Shown: positions 1 through 9,458, counted from the first letter of the stretch. The stretch is DNA of 64,000 nucleotides from Priestia abyssalis (GCF_002019595.1 NZ_KV917369.1:4816316-4880315); one strand, 5' to 3'. Translations and numbers: made by a program. The notes: generated from the letters alone by a model not told the origin.

Positions 1-52
1 TGTTAGCAGTTCCTAAATCTATTCCAAGGTCTCTTGTACCGATTCCAAACAT
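1..52 (-). CDS. mreB: MreB rod-shape protein, N-terminal fragment
   Basis: The 17 visible codons read MFGIGTRDLGIDLGTAN, the start of the bacterial actin MreB with its first phosphate-binding motif (DLGTAN). MreB polymerises under the membrane and guides elongation of the cell wall. A ribosome site (AAGGGAG) lies 8-9 bases before the ATG. The gene runs off the left edge of the window. It follows radC, as in B. subtilis. The identification rests on a short stretch but is supported by gene order. Confidence 0.88.
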   Translation of the reverse strand, partial: MFGIGTRDLGIDLGTAN

Positions 53-124
53 TATGTGTATCTCCCTTTCTATTACCGAAATGCAAAGGCATGAACGTGC
101 TCATTTAAAAAACTGACATTCATT

Positions 125-153
125 ATTGTGTCGAGTTATGTCGTATATGTCAA
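125..153 (-). promoter_or_regulatory. Candidate sigma-A promoter of mreB
   Basis: Reading on the minus strand, a perfect TTGACA (148-153) is followed by a 17-base spacer and CACAAT (125-130), a weak -10. It lies about 75 bases before the mreB start. A private promoter would matter here, because 5.2 kb of intron DNA separates mreB from the promoters further up the maf-radC region. Seen by eye only. Confidence 0.4.
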
Positions 154-262
154 CGCCAAATATTGTCTAAATGAAATAATTTTTTCTCGCAACCTTCACC
201 AGCTTGTCAATTCAAAATTCATGACTCCTATTATAACCCACTCATCAAAAAAAGCATAGCAT

Positions 263-3200
263 TTACATATACCCTTTTTCCTTGAGGCTTACATATTTTC
301 GATCGCCGATGATGAATAGGAATAGGTAAGACTGACCCTCGTCATTTCCGATTCGTTAGGGTTGTCTTTTCCCCTCCTTCACACCGTACGTGAAAGTTTC
401 CCTTCATACGGCGTTCCATCAATTCAGTTATTTAAGTTAAGCTCAACTTTTCTCTAAAACCTAGAACCTTTTCCCATGTTCTTTTTCCGACCATTGAGTA
501 ATCTTTTGAACTGTGAATCATTTGATGGCAATGCTCATGCATGGATGCAAGGTTAGGAACTCGATTTACTTCTTCTATTGAAAGCTTGGGGTTAATATGA
601 TGTATCCGTATATCGTCCCCCTGAAGTTCCTCTTTACATACTCGGCATCTTCCTTTATCGCGGTTAAAAGCGTAGGCTCGATTCATAAAGTATTCAAAAT
701 TGTACAGTTTTCCCTTATGTCCAATTTTGATAATCTTAGACCAATTCAGGCTGAGAAGCTCATCAGCTCTTACTTTAATGGGCTTTTTGCCAGTACGATT
801 CATGTAAACTTGTCGCCCTGCTTCGGTGTATGGTGTTTCTTTAGGGCTTTTATTTTTAGATTTTTGCCATGTACAAAAGTCTAATCTTGTGATACCTATT
901 TTCAATCCATTGTATTCAATCACGGGGATTTTCGTTGTGTATTTATCATGAACTGATAGTAGGTTATCTACTTGCTTTGCTGGCAGCTTATAGCCACCAT
1001 GTTTTCGAAGTTTTAAGTATGCCAAGTAGTGTAGCTTATCGGTATACTTCCTCAGATAAACATTTACTTTCGTCGTACATTCATAATATTGAATTAGCCC
1101 TCTTATTTTAGAGTTGATAAGGTTGATCCAATGAATTAGGTCTTCTTTCTTTGTTGCACCTTTAATTTTCTTAATTGTTTTATGAATTTCACTTACTTTT
1201 TCTTTTAACCGTTGTTGATTAGGTTTACTGATGAGAATATGCCCGTGTTTTGCTTTACCCTTGATTGCCTTGATTTCAAAGCCCAGAAATTTGATTGGTC
1301 GTCTTCGTATATCTGTTATGAGCGTTTTTTCTTCTGACAAAGACAATTTCAATCGCTCTTTCAGATACCTTGTTATTCTGTACTTCCATTTCTCCGCATT
1401 CCGTTTGGAGTTCGTTATGAGTACCCAGTCGTCCGCATACCTCACTAGATACGTTTCTTTTAAATGTGTGGTTTTCCGTAATCTATCATACTGTTTGTAC
1501 TTTTGGGCATACGGATAACGTGTTCTCTTATTTTCCCACTCTCTGGTCACCCATTGGTCAAATGCGTGTAGGTAAGCATTTGCTAGTAGTGGAGAAATGA
1601 CTCCTCCTTGAGGTGTCCCAATTGGGTTCTCTTTTAGTTCATCCATGATTCCAGCTTTAAGCATTGCTTTGATGATCATAAGCACTCGTCTATCTCTAAT
1701 TCCCATGTTCCATAGCTTTTTAATGAGAATTGTGTGATTCACACAATCGAAGAATTTACGAATATCACCTTCGATTATCCAATAATGCCCGGTAATGTGC
1801 ACAATATCAGTTGTTCGAGTTAACGCCATACTGGAATCTCTCATTGGTCTAAAACCGTAAGAATGTTGGAAGAACTGTGCTTCAAGAATTGGTTCAATAA
1901 TTAAACGCACACATTCTTGTATCACTCGGTCGATAATGCTTGGTATTCCCAATGGGCGCAATGCTTCGGAATTAGCTTTTGGAATGTACTTTCTTTTAAT
2001 AGGTTTTGGACGATAGTTTCGAAAGCTTTCTTGTACGAGTTGTATGACCTTAGGATAATCTTTTTGAAGTATATCCGGCTTCATCAATTTATGGTCACTT
2101 CCAGCAGTACGGCTTCCTTTATTCGCTTTAATACGATGGATAGCCGTTAGTATCGTTGCCTCACTTGCCATCAGTTCCAATAAATCTTTATGTCCAGGCG
2201 ATTGTCCCTTTTGCTTTATACCTTCGATGGTTTTATTGTATAATTCGTCCTGTTTATCTTTTAATTCTTGTTCTGATTTTAGATAGTTAGATTTTTGTTC
2301 CATTGCGATCCCTCCTTATTGGGAGAGTGCAAGGTTTTAATCAGGTATGCACATACGGCTTCCCTAACAAGTTGATTTAACTTAATAATTGAACTGACTA
2401 TGCCCCTTCGCTCCATTCCTATTACAGAAATTTCAACACTACTACGGGCTGCTGTCCCACAGATTCAATTGTCATTTCCTCCAATTTAGATGCATTGAGA
2501 TTAACTCCTCTTATCATCATCTTCTGTGGTTCCGCTGTTCCTTACGCTCTAGCTTTCCATTACCGTTTTAGCTGTCCTCTTTGACCCGTTAACCATCTTT
2601 TTATCCACTGTTGGAAGGACGCAAGACACTATTCCTTTATTGGAGTAGTATAGATTTTGCAACCACCAATACAAAACCTACGATTAAACTTCTTTACCAG
2701 AAGCGAGAAACTTCATTTTGTTTCCCTCTCACTTTACGAGCCGTACGTACGAGGATTCCTGGTGAGTCAGCATGACGATCTTATAGCCTCCCGCTTACTT
2801 CACTAACCGCTTCTCAGGTCCGTTTTTCAACGCCTTTACCGAGCTTCGTACACAAATGTAGTTAACCATTTACGCACGTCGGAGTTTCAGAGCAACGTTA
2901 CCAACATTTAACGATGAGTTGGAGTTTCACCAACCTATTCAAGCGTAAAGTTCAAAGACGTATAATCTTTGCCTAGTTTTGTTGCATATTTCGATGCAGA
3001 TTGTCTAGGAACAACGCACACGATGGTCGAGCACCTCTATGCCGATAATGTGCCCGCACTCTTTCAACCTTTTAGTGACCTCAATATCTTCCCTGCTTGG
3101 CGCGGGGTCCCCGGAAGGATGATTATGGGCACAAATGATGGAGGCGGCAGATCGACGAAATGCTTCTTTGAAGTAGGGTAAGAACCCGGTGCCTTGCTTA

Positions 3201-6184
3201 GTTTCCTAAGTAGGTTTCCAAGAACTCCCCTCCAAACCGTACGTACTCTTCTCAAAGTATACGGCTTTCCATTTATCAATCTAACTTTCCATTGTGTAAG
3301 TCATGGTGGCATTTCACACACATGGCAATTGTCTTACGATTTCTTGCAATCATAAATTGTTCCCATCGTTTCTTGCCTTTCAAGTTCTTGAGCTTATTGA
3401 CATGATGCATTTCCAGTGGAACATTTTCTGCACCACACCATTCACACATTTCAGCTAAAAGGCGTTCAACGAGGCTTGTTCTGCCACCGTAAACGATCGT
3501 ATTTTCGATTATATCCACTGATTGTTTTTGGATTTCCGAGTTCTTTTCCATTCGTTGTTCCGTAAAATAGGCAATTTTAGGGCCATCCTTCGTTTTATAA
3601 CGTATACCGAATTTCCTGTTTATCTTAAACTTTGTAATCATTTTACTGACGGTACTTTTGTATTTACTGGCATATGTTTTAATCATGCTGTATTTCATTG
3701 TTTGTCGGAAAGATTGAAGGACATGTACATTGCTTGCTAAGCGATAATAATTGTATAATCCTTCAATTTCTGCATTATACGTACGAAGAATTTCAAGGTC
3801 ATCATTATGCACTAGATACGGACGATGAACAGGTTTCCACCCATTGTTGCTACCAATTTTTAATGCACCTAAATCGATGAGTTTTTTGATGTATTTCTCA
3901 TGTGGTACGAATAGCTTCGTTTGATAGTTGAACTTTCGCTTCTTCGTGCCATTCGGCATCTTCATTCTATGCCAATCCCTTGCTACTCGAATGTCGTACC
4001 CTAGGAATCTTGCGTTTTTCTGACTATGAGTTATCAACGTTTTTTCAGCACTCAATTCTAATTTGAGTTTATCTGCAAGGTAATCTGTTAAATCTTTCTT
4101 AATTTGTTCGGCTTCTTTTTTACTTCCAATAACACCGATAATAAAATCATCAGCATAACGAACATATTTCATTCGACGATAGTTTGGGTCAAAGAGGTCT
4201 TTACTGTCATGGCTTTGTAGTTCTTTATATAATGCTTTTAATTCTCGAAGCCTTACAGCTTTTTCTTCGTTAGTTAGTCGTTCCCAATCACGTTTATTCT
4301 TACTTTTACGATACTTAATCCTTGATGCCAGGTTATGGTAGACAAGATTATGCCTACGTTTTTCACCTTTATTAAAGGATTCCGCATACTTCTCTACATG
4401 TTTATCTAATTCATGCAGATAAATATTCGATAATAACGGACTAATTATGCCACCCTGAGGGGTTCCACTGTAAGTTTTATGAAAAGCCCATTCTTCTACA
4501 TAACCTGCTCTTAGAAATTTCCAAATTAAATTAATTAATTTCTCATCCCTAATGCGTTTCCGTAAAAGTCCAACTAACACATGATGGTCGATATTGTCAA
4601 AGAAACCTTTTATATCACCTTCAATAAACCATCTCGTACCTGTAAAAGTATTGCGTATTTCTTTTAATGCTGTATGACAACTACGATTTGGTCGAAAACC
4701 ATGTGATTGATTTGAAAATTGCGGTTCGTAAATACTTTCTAAAATTCGCCGAACAACCTCTTGCACTAATTTATCCTCAAAAGTTGGGATACCTAAAGGT
4801 CGTGGTTTCCCATTTTTCTTCGGGATATACGTTCTACGTGCTGGTTTTGGTTGATATGTCTGTTCTTTAAGTTTTTCAATTAAACGCTCGATTCGTTCTA
4901 AGCTCATTCCATCGATTGTGTTGTTATTAATACCCTTTGTATTACTTCCTCTATTTGGGTAGAGTTTGGCATAGGCTTCTAAATAAAACTCGGTATTATA
5001 CAAATTCCGATATAACCGTTCAAATACGTACGATTCGTTTTGTGCTTTGGAAGTTAGACTGTTTAACACTACTTTTGGATTTCTCATAGAGCCTCTCGCT
5101 CCTTCCCAATTTGGTATTAAACTAGATAAACTGCTCCCCTTCGCCATGTAATAGGCTTTCCCTATCTCGGACTACTACGAGAACTCCGTTGCCATATCAG
5201 ATTTTCAGCATCATCTTTCTTACCTTTCGACTTGAAATTTATCACCTTATTGGGCATTATGCATAGCTGTGTTTACAGCGTTCTGACTTAGGCAATCCCC
5301 ATTTAGACATTTAGAAACATAGCATTTCATAGTTTCGGATGTGATTTTCACTCGTTTCTTCCATACAGAAGATGGATGAAGCAGTATCACTTCATATTTC
5401 TCGACGTCTTTAAGAAATATGCATACTTCACACAGCGTAAATCGTTACCTCCCGCTGAAGGTCCCCGTAGTCCTCCTTGAGCTATCATTCAAGCAATCCA
5501 GCTTTCATCCTTGTCTATGAATTTTCATCTCGCCGTTCAGTCGTGCCTTGGTAACTAGACAACTTACGGCTTTTCCAACATGCTACACTCCCCGCTTGGT
5601 TTCCCTTACGGATAAGTTGGCTGATGATAGGGTAAAGAATATGATAGTTCCCTACTGCTTTGCTAGAGCAGATTTTCTAAATGCCCTTATGGGCGCACTA
5701 CCTCCCTTGGATGCACGATCGAGGAGTTTAAACTTCCAATGAAGATGGTTTGTTTGTGGAGAATTTGATTTTTCGTATTGAGGTAAAGACAGATGAAATG
5801 TTCTTGCGATAATAAACGCATTTCTTCCATAATGAAATTGGCTCCATCTTCCGGACTGCGGATCGTATAACGATCGTGGAGATGCAGCTTGCTGATTCGC
5901 CTGCCCATTTCAATGGCAGCCGCGATTTGAACGGCCTTCGCCGTCCCTACACCTTTAATGGAGGTCATTTCATCGACGGTCGCGTCTTGCAAAAGCTTCA
6001 ATCCGTCAAAATGCTGGAGAATGCGGTTGGACAATTGCAGCACCGATTCTTCTTTCGTGCCGGTGCGCAATAAAATGGCTATCAACTCGTGGTTGGATAA
6101 GCTGGCGGCCCCATAAGAAAGCAATCGTTCCCTGGGGCGCTCATCTTCGGGGAAATCGTGGATTTTTAACGTGGACTGGTTCAC
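263..6184 (-). CDS. radC: RadC family JAMM-domain protein, three exons split by two group II introns
   Basis: Exon 1 is 5699-6184 (GTG start at 6184, ribosome site AAGGAGG), exon 2 is 3022-3172 and exon 3 is 263-315. Joined, they give 690 bases, or 229 residues plus stop, the usual RadC length. Exon 1 ends after HPREV and exon 2 starts FKEAFRRSAA. Exon 2 carries the metal-binding signature HNHPSG followed by a Ser and an Asp. The exon 2/3 join completes a split Leu codon (C|TC) in DHLIIGD, and exon 3 ends KEKGYM. RadC proteins have a helix-hairpin-helix part (IKGVGTAKA) and a JAMM/MPN domain; their cellular role is unclear. Without splicing the product would stop shortly after residue 162 and lose the JAMM motif. 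The exon joins are inferred from reading frame and intron end consensus; splicing is not shown. Confidence 0.9.
316..3021 (-). mobile_element. Group II intron in the 3' part of radC, with its own ORF
   Basis: The 2706-base intron begins GTGTG (fits the GUGYG 5' consensus) at 3021 and ends CCTAT at 316. Domain V is visible at 381-414: a 34-base hairpin starting ACGCCG with a GGGAAAC-type tip and closing GTACGG, so the catalytic triad is CGC rather than AGC. Domain VI and the 3' end follow. The stretch 2304-3021 has no gene and should hold ribozyme domains I-III. The intron lies in the sense orientation of radC, inside the DH(L)IIGD motif. The protein and domain V differ clearly from those of the neighbouring intron, so this is a separate lineage, probably one of the bacterial classes rather than the mitochondrial-like class. 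Confidence 0.88.
432..2303 (-). CDS. Group II intron reverse transcriptase/maturase with HNH endonuclease
   Basis: A 623-residue intron-encoded protein. Reverse-transcriptase motifs run in order: RPLGIPSIIDRVIQ, HSYGFRPMRDSS, TPQGGVISPLL and the catalytic YADDW, followed by a maturase (X) domain. The C-terminus holds an HNH nuclease with CRVCKEEL, HHINPK and EHCHQMIH. The protein should help splice intron RNA from radC and drive retrohoming. The ATG at 2303 has a strong ribosome site (AAGGAGGG) 5-6 bases upstream. No stop or frameshift is seen, so it looks active. It is not a close match to LtrA, unlike its neighbour. Confidence 0.93.
   Translation of the reverse strand: MEQKSNYLKSEQELKDKQDELYNKTIEGIKQKGQSPGHKDLLELMASEATILTAIHRIKANKGSRTAGSDHKLMKPDILQKDYPKVIQLVQESFRNYRPKPIKRKYIPKANSEALRPLGIPSIIDRVIQECVRLIIEPILEAQFFQHSYGFRPMRDSSMALTRTTDIVHITGHYWIIEGDIRKFFDCVNHTILIKKLWNMGIRDRRVLMIIKAMLKAGIMDELKENPIGTPQGGVISPLLANAYLHAFDQWVTREWENKRTRYPYAQKYKQYDRLRKTTHLKETYLVRYADDWVLITNSKRNAEKWKYRITRYLKERLKLSLSEEKTLITDIRRRPIKFLGFEIKAIKGKAKHGHILISKPNQQRLKEKVSEIHKTIKKIKGATKKEDLIHWINLINSKIRGLIQYYECTTKVNVYLRKYTDKLHYLAYLKLRKHGGYKLPAKQVDNLLSVHDKYTTKIPVIEYNGLKIGITRLDFCTWQKSKNKSPKETPYTEAGRQVYMNRTGKKPIKVRADELLSLNWSKIIKIGHKGKLYNFEYFMNRAYAFNRDKGRCRVCKEELQGDDIRIHHINPKLSIEEVNRVPNLASMHEHCHQMIHSSKDYSMVGKRTWEKVLGFREKLSLT
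3173..5698 (-). mobile_element. Group II intron in the middle of radC (LtrA-type lineage)
   Basis: The 2526-base intron starts GTGCGCCC at 5698 and ends CCCTAC at 3173, directly after the radC codons for HPREV. Domain V is at 3234-3267, 34 bases starting AAGCCGTATAC and closing GTACGGTTT, with an AGC triad as in Lactococcus Ll.LtrB. Domain VI and the conserved 3' end follow. The gene-free stretch 5088-5698 should hold domains I-III. The intron lies in the sense direction of radC and only 151 bases of radC exon separate it from the second intron. Boundaries are supported by both the GUGYG...AY ends and the restored reading frame. Confidence 0.9.
3276..5087 (-). CDS. ltrA: Group II intron reverse transcriptase/maturase, LtrA-like
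   Basis: An intron-encoded protein of 603 residues when started at the ATG at 5087 (MRNPKVVLNSL), which lines up with the LtrA start; an upstream in-frame ATG at 5147 would add 20 residues. It closely resembles Lactococcus LtrA: GSNTKGI, RPLGIPTFEDKLVQE, SHGFRPNRSCHTAL, TYSGTPQGGIISPLL and the catalytic YADDF. A maturase domain and a C-terminal HNH nuclease follow (CEWCG, HHVNK, CVKCHHDLHNG). It should splice its host intron from radC mRNA and support retrohoming. The frame is intact. Confidence 0.93.
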   Translation of the reverse strand: MRNPKVVLNSLTSKAQNESYVFERLYRNLYNTEFYLEAYAKLYPNRGSNTKGINNNTIDGMSLERIERLIEKLKEQTYQPKPARRTYIPKKNGKPRPLGIPTFEDKLVQEVVRRILESIYEPQFSNQSHGFRPNRSCHTALKEIRNTFTGTRWFIEGDIKGFFDNIDHHVLVGLLRKRIRDEKLINLIWKFLRAGYVEEWAFHKTYSGTPQGGIISPLLSNIYLHELDKHVEKYAESFNKGEKRRHNLVYHNLASRIKYRKSKNKRDWERLTNEEKAVRLRELKALYKELQSHDSKDLFDPNYRRMKYVRYADDFIIGVIGSKKEAEQIKKDLTDYLADKLKLELSAEKTLITHSQKNARFLGYDIRVARDWHRMKMPNGTKKRKFNYQTKLFVPHEKYIKKLIDLGALKIGSNNGWKPVHRPYLVHNDDLEILRTYNAEIEGLYNYYRLASNVHVLQSFRQTMKYSMIKTYASKYKSTVSKMITKFKINRKFGIRYKTKDGPKIAYFTEQRMEKNSEIQKQSVDIIENTIVYGGRTSLVERLLAEMCEWCGAENVPLEMHHVNKLKNLKGKKRWEQFMIARNRKTIAMCVKCHHDLHNGKLD

Positions 6185-6200
6185 TAAAAGTTCCTCCTTT

Positions 6201-6785
6201 TTATGAACCGTTCATCTCATACACATAGCCCGCTTTTTTCAACTCGCGAATCGTTTTGGACAACGGTAAACCGACGACCGAATAGTAATCGCCTTCCATT
6301 TTTTGTACAAGTGACGCTCCAAGTCCTTGAATACCATAGGATCCGGCCTTATCCATCGGCTCACCGCTTTTGACGTAGTCCATAATTTCTTCTTTTGTCA
6401 GCTCCCAAAACGTAACGTCCGCCTTTTCATAAAACGAGATCGCTTTCCCTTTATGCACAATAGCCACTCCTGTTACAACTTCATGCGTGGAGCCCGAAAG
6501 CATTTGCAGCATGTTCACTGCTTCATTTTCATCACTTGGTTTCCCCAAAATGTTCCCGTCATATACGACGACCGTATCCGATCCTAGCACATAGGCATCC
6601 GGATAATGAGCAGCGACATCGTTTGCTTTTTGCAATGCAAGCGACATCACGATGTCATATGGAGATTGATTGGCATCAAAGATTTCTTCTACGCTGCTGA
6701 CATGAACGGTAAATGATAAATGAAGCTGTTCAAGCAGTTGCTTGCGACGAGGGGATCCTGAGGCTAATACTAGTTGTTGTTTCAT
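6201..6785 (-). CDS. maf: Maf nucleotide pyrophosphatase
   Basis: Maf proteins hydrolyse the phosphoanhydride of non-canonical or modified nucleoside triphosphates and overproduction blocks septation. The start LVLASGSPRRKQLL is the family signature, and GSDTVVVYDGNILGKP follows further in. Starting at the ATG at 6785 gives 194 residues, placed 6-7 bases after AAGGTG; two further in-frame starts lie just upstream. It sits 16 bases before radC, as in B. subtilis, and is probably co-transcribed with it. Confidence 0.93.
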   Translation of the reverse strand: MKQQLVLASGSPRRKQLLEQLHLSFTVHVSSVEEIFDANQSPYDIVMSLALQKANDVAAHYPDAYVLGSDTVVVYDGNILGKPSDENEAVNMLQMLSGSTHEVVTGVAIVHKGKAISFYEKADVTFWELTKEEIMDYVKSGEPMDKAGSYGIQGLGASLVQKMEGDYYSVVGLPLSKTIRELKKAGYVYEMNGS

Positions 6786-7001
6786 ATTCATCACCTTTGC
6801 ATTTCAAATAATAGAGGTTGTTCAACAAGTCCGGGAAAAACGACTATCGCCCTTCTCGATCCTTTTTGAACATGTACTAATAGCACTCGACACAAATCCA
6901 TTCTAGCAACTTCTCCCTTATTTTACAATTTTCCCGATATCTATGAATGCAGCTCTATACGATATATGGATAAAGACCGCAGACACTCGTCCATGAGGGA
7001 C

Positions 7002-7029
7002 AAAAAAACCGCCGAAACTTTTCCGGCAG
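7002..7029 (-). terminator. Terminator after spoIIB
   Basis: On the minus strand GCCGGAAA pairs with TTTCGGC and is followed by GG and seven T residues, directly after the spoIIB stop. The rest of the 6795-7001 gap shows no gene. Confidence 0.85.
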
Positions 7030-7038
7030 CTCGTTTCC

Positions 7039-8055
7039 TTATTTCAATTCAGCATAAACGCTGACCGCTTCAAGCAAAAATTGCTGGGCTTGCCATCTCG
7101 CTTCCTCTCCTTGATCTTTTTCATACTTGGATAAAGAAGCTTCTGCCATTAATAAATAAGAGAGAAACTTTCCGATGTTCTGATCAAGTTTTTCATTAGA
7201 CTTTAATTGCACAAGTTCTTCTTTAATGCCTTTCAACCCGCTTAACGAAGCGGACGGATTGGCTGCTGTCTCAGAAGAAAGGGAAAGCAGTGTGTTAAAC
7301 GACTTTTGCGCCTTCGTCATTACAGTCTGTTCATCCTTTGACCATGCATCCATTTGAATGGACGCGAGATCATACGGCTTGACATATGTGCTCTCTCCTT
7401 GTTTTTTGTAATGTTCTCCTATTTCCTTCGTTATCTTTTCGTCGAGTCCGATTCCAATAAATAAAGCATAGGACTTTTCGTTTGGAACGACAGCGGCCGC
7501 ATACCCTTTTGCTCTCATATTACGAATGGCATCTTCCCCGCCTTGTTTCGTCGAAAAGACCCCTGCCTGTACGGCGTAAAGTGAAATCGCCGGCAAAGAA
7601 TCCGTCTTCATCCCTTCTGCCAGCCCCCCGTTTTCTCCGGGTTCCTCCAATAACCCCGAATTGTTAACAACAACAGGCTCGGACTTTTTCGGCGCAAACA
7701 TGGAGTCTTCGCCTGTCATCAGCTTCAAGCTGAACATACCAAGCCCCGTTCCGACTACTACGGCAACCGACATAATAAAAATGACTTTCTTTACCACATT
7801 TGTTGATGTACCATTTCTTTTTATTAAAGCGGATTTTTTAGCGATAGATGGTTTTTTCTTGCTTTTAACATGACGCAAATCTTCGATGGACACGATTTTC
7901 AAAGGCTCGTCTTCCGGAAGAACCCATGCAAATTCCTCTTGTGAAGAGGACTGGCTTACTGGTTGATTTTGTTTCTTTATTTCATTTCCTTGTTCTTCAT
8001 ACTTTTTTTCTTGTCCATTGATCTTAATGGAAATTTTATTCGGCTGCTTGTCCAT
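7039..8055 (-). CDS. spoIIB: SpoIIB-like SPOR-domain membrane protein
   Basis: A 338-residue protein with a long cytoplasmic N-terminus, one membrane helix near residues 90-110 (VIFIMSVAVVVGTGLGM) and an outside SPOR-type domain near 155-225 (YAVQAGVFSTKQGGEDAIRN). In B. subtilis SpoIIB helps dissolve septal peptidoglycan at the start of engulfment during sporulation and lies between comC and maf. Here it lies between the pilus operon and maf, which supports the name. The SPOR domain should bind denuded glycan at the septum. The ATG has a GGTGG-rich upstream ribosome site. Confidence 0.85.
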   Translation of the reverse strand: MDKQPNKISIKINGQEKKYEEQGNEIKKQNQPVSQSSSQEEFAWVLPEDEPLKIVSIEDLRHVKSKKKPSIAKKSALIKRNGTSTNVVKKVIFIMSVAVVVGTGLGMFSLKLMTGEDSMFAPKKSEPVVVNNSGLLEEPGENGGLAEGMKTDSLPAISLYAVQAGVFSTKQGGEDAIRNMRAKGYAAAVVPNEKSYALFIGIGLDEKITKEIGEHYKKQGESTYVKPYDLASIQMDAWSKDEQTVMTKAQKSFNTLLSLSSETAANPSASLSGLKGIKEELVQLKSNEKLDQNIGKFLSYLLMAEASLSKYEKDQGEEARWQAQQFLLEAVSVYAELK

Positions 8056-8115
8056 TTCCGTCCACCACCCTTGCTTTCACAGCACATTTACTTGTTCCCA
8101 TCCTATCACAAGGGC

Positions 8116-8150
8116 AAAAAAAAATAACAAGACATTTGTCGTCTTGTTAT
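8116..8150 (-). terminator. Terminator at the end of the pilus operon
   Basis: A hairpin with arms ATAACAAGAC/GTCTTGTTAT is followed on the minus strand by a long T run (8116-8124). It closes the type IV pilus operon before spoIIB. Confidence 0.88.
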
Positions 8151-8165
8151 GAAAGGTTTTCGACA

Positions 8166-8639
8166 TTATGGGAGCAAATTTGCGATTTTGTCGGTGGACA
8201 GTTCCTTCGATGGAATTCCTTCATCGTGGCTGCCGCATATTTTTTTCGTTTCTCCGTACAGACAAACGTAATACTGAAGTTCATTATCCTCAAGCTTGAT
8301 TTCGACAAACGATTTGTTTTGATCATCTGTTATCCCGAGCTCTTTTCGTGTATAAGGATCTTGCAGGACATGCAAATAGTCTTCGTTGACCAATTCCGTA
8401 TATGTCAATTTTGCCTGCATTTGCGGATTCAGTGCCACTTCACTCGCGCGCCTATGCAAAGAGGCCGCTTCTTTCATCGCAACCGCATTTGCCACAAATG
8501 CCTGATGTTTCGATTTTTCGATAATTGCACCGACAGCAAGGATGGAGATTCCGGCAAGAATGCCTAAAATGGCGATGACAGCAAGCAATTCGACAAGCGT
8601 CAGCCCTTTTTTATTTTTAATTACCATTCTTTCACTCAC
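8166..8639 (-). CDS. Type IV pilin-like protein (last gene of the pilus operon)
   Basis: A 157-residue prepilin. A short basic leader ends KNKKG, then LTLVELLAVIAILGILAG forms the conserved N-terminal helix with the Glu at position 5 after the cleavage site. PilD should cut after the Gly. The C-terminal part contains two Cys residues (YVCLYGETKKICGS) that could form the disulphide loop of many pilins. It lies 40 bases after pilO. It may be a minor pilin or pseudopilin; its exact role cannot be read from sequence. Confidence 0.85.
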   Translation of the reverse strand: MSERMVIKNKKGLTLVELLAVIAILGILAGISILAVGAIIEKSKHQAFVANAVAMKEAASLHRRASEVALNPQMQAKLTYTELVNEDYLHVLQDPYTRKELGITDDQNKSFVEIKLEDNELQYYVCLYGETKKICGSHDEGIPSKELSTDKIANLLP

Positions 8640-8678
8640 GGCTACTCCCCCAAAATAAGACGGTCACTTCATCCATCA

Positions 8679-9458
8679 CTAATTATTGATCAACGTTTGA
8701 AACGGATCTTCTTTCTCGCCCGGTTCCGGCAGATCGATCGTTGGTATATCTTTTCGCAATTCTTCTAAAGCCGGATGGTAAAAAGTCGAGATTGTCAGCT
8801 CATATTGGACGGTAGGCTTGTCGATTTCCGATAATTTGGTCGGTTCCTGCGGCCCTTGAAATGAAATGCTTTCAACTTGCGAGATTCGTCTCGACTTTTC
8901 CACTGTATCGATAAACGTCAGCAAATCCTTGTACCATTCCGATTCGACCGAAAGCTTGACCGTTACTTTTTTCAAGCCGACCGGCAGTGTTTCCGCGCTT
9001 TGTTCCGCCTTCTCTTCTTCCTGTTTATCTTCCGGAACGATGGTTCCCGTTTCTTCATCCATCACCATCTGTTTTTTGTTCGGTCCGTTTTGTTCTTCGC
9101 TCTCCGCTGACCCAAGATCCGCCTCTTCCTCATCGGAAAACTGCATACTTAAAATTAAGCTGTTTGACACCACTTCCGCTTTTTCGAGCTCGAGCAAAAA
9201 CTGTTCGGTAAACGGCTTCACCGGAAGACGCTTTTGCAGCTCCACACTGCTTTGAATCATTTGTGTTGCCGGCATGCCTGCCTTCTCACTCGCGGATTTC
9301 AGCAATTGCTGTTCGGTTGATAAATCGCTTTCTAACAGTTCAACTTCTTGCTCGAACGGTCGAATGAACTTCGTGTAACACAGCAAAGAAAGAAGGACAA
9401 TGATCATAAAAAGGATCCCAGCAGCCAGAGACTGTTTTTTCGTTAAACGAAGGCTCAT
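8679..9458 (-). CDS. pilO: Type IV pilus assembly protein PilO-like
   Basis: A 259-residue bitopic membrane protein: a short N-terminus, a membrane helix at about residues 12-32 (LAAGILFMIIVLLSLLCYTKF), a coiled coil and a ferredoxin-like outer domain. PilO pairs with PilN to form the inner-membrane alignment complex. An acidic insert (residues about 115-150) splits the outer domain. It overlaps pilN by 4 bases (ATGA), which indicates translational coupling. The name rests mainly on position and topology, because these proteins diverge strongly. Confidence 0.75.
   Translation of the reverse strand: MSLRLTKKQSLAAGILFMIIVLLSLLCYTKFIRPFEQEVELLESDLSTEQQLLKSASEKAGMPATQMIQSSVELQKRLPVKPFTEQFLLELEKAEVVSNSLILSMQFSDEEEADLGSAESEEQNGPNKKQMVMDEETGTIVPEDKQEEEKAEQSAETLPVGLKKVTVKLSVESEWYKDLLTFIDTVEKSRRISQVESISFQGPQEPTKLSEIDKPTVQYELTISTFYHPALEELRKDIPTIDLPEPGEKEDPFQTLINN

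Noticed and set aside
2969..3181. 70-residue plus-strand ORF
   Set aside because: Antisense to radC exon 2 and intron ends; no recognisable features.
3064..3279. 71-residue minus-strand ORF next to the LtrA-like gene
   Set aside because: It spans domains V-VI and radC exon 2 in a frame other than that of RadC; the RadC frame has clear homology.
6800..6860. GGTTGTTCAACAAGTC-like segment also seen near 26580 (GGTTGTTCAAAAAGT)
   Set aside because: Resembles ends of worn insertion sequences, but no transposase, long inverted ends or target duplications are seen.
8866..9255. 129-residue plus-strand ORF rich in Ser
   Set aside because: Antisense to pilO; Ser richness mirrors the acidic insert on the coding strand.
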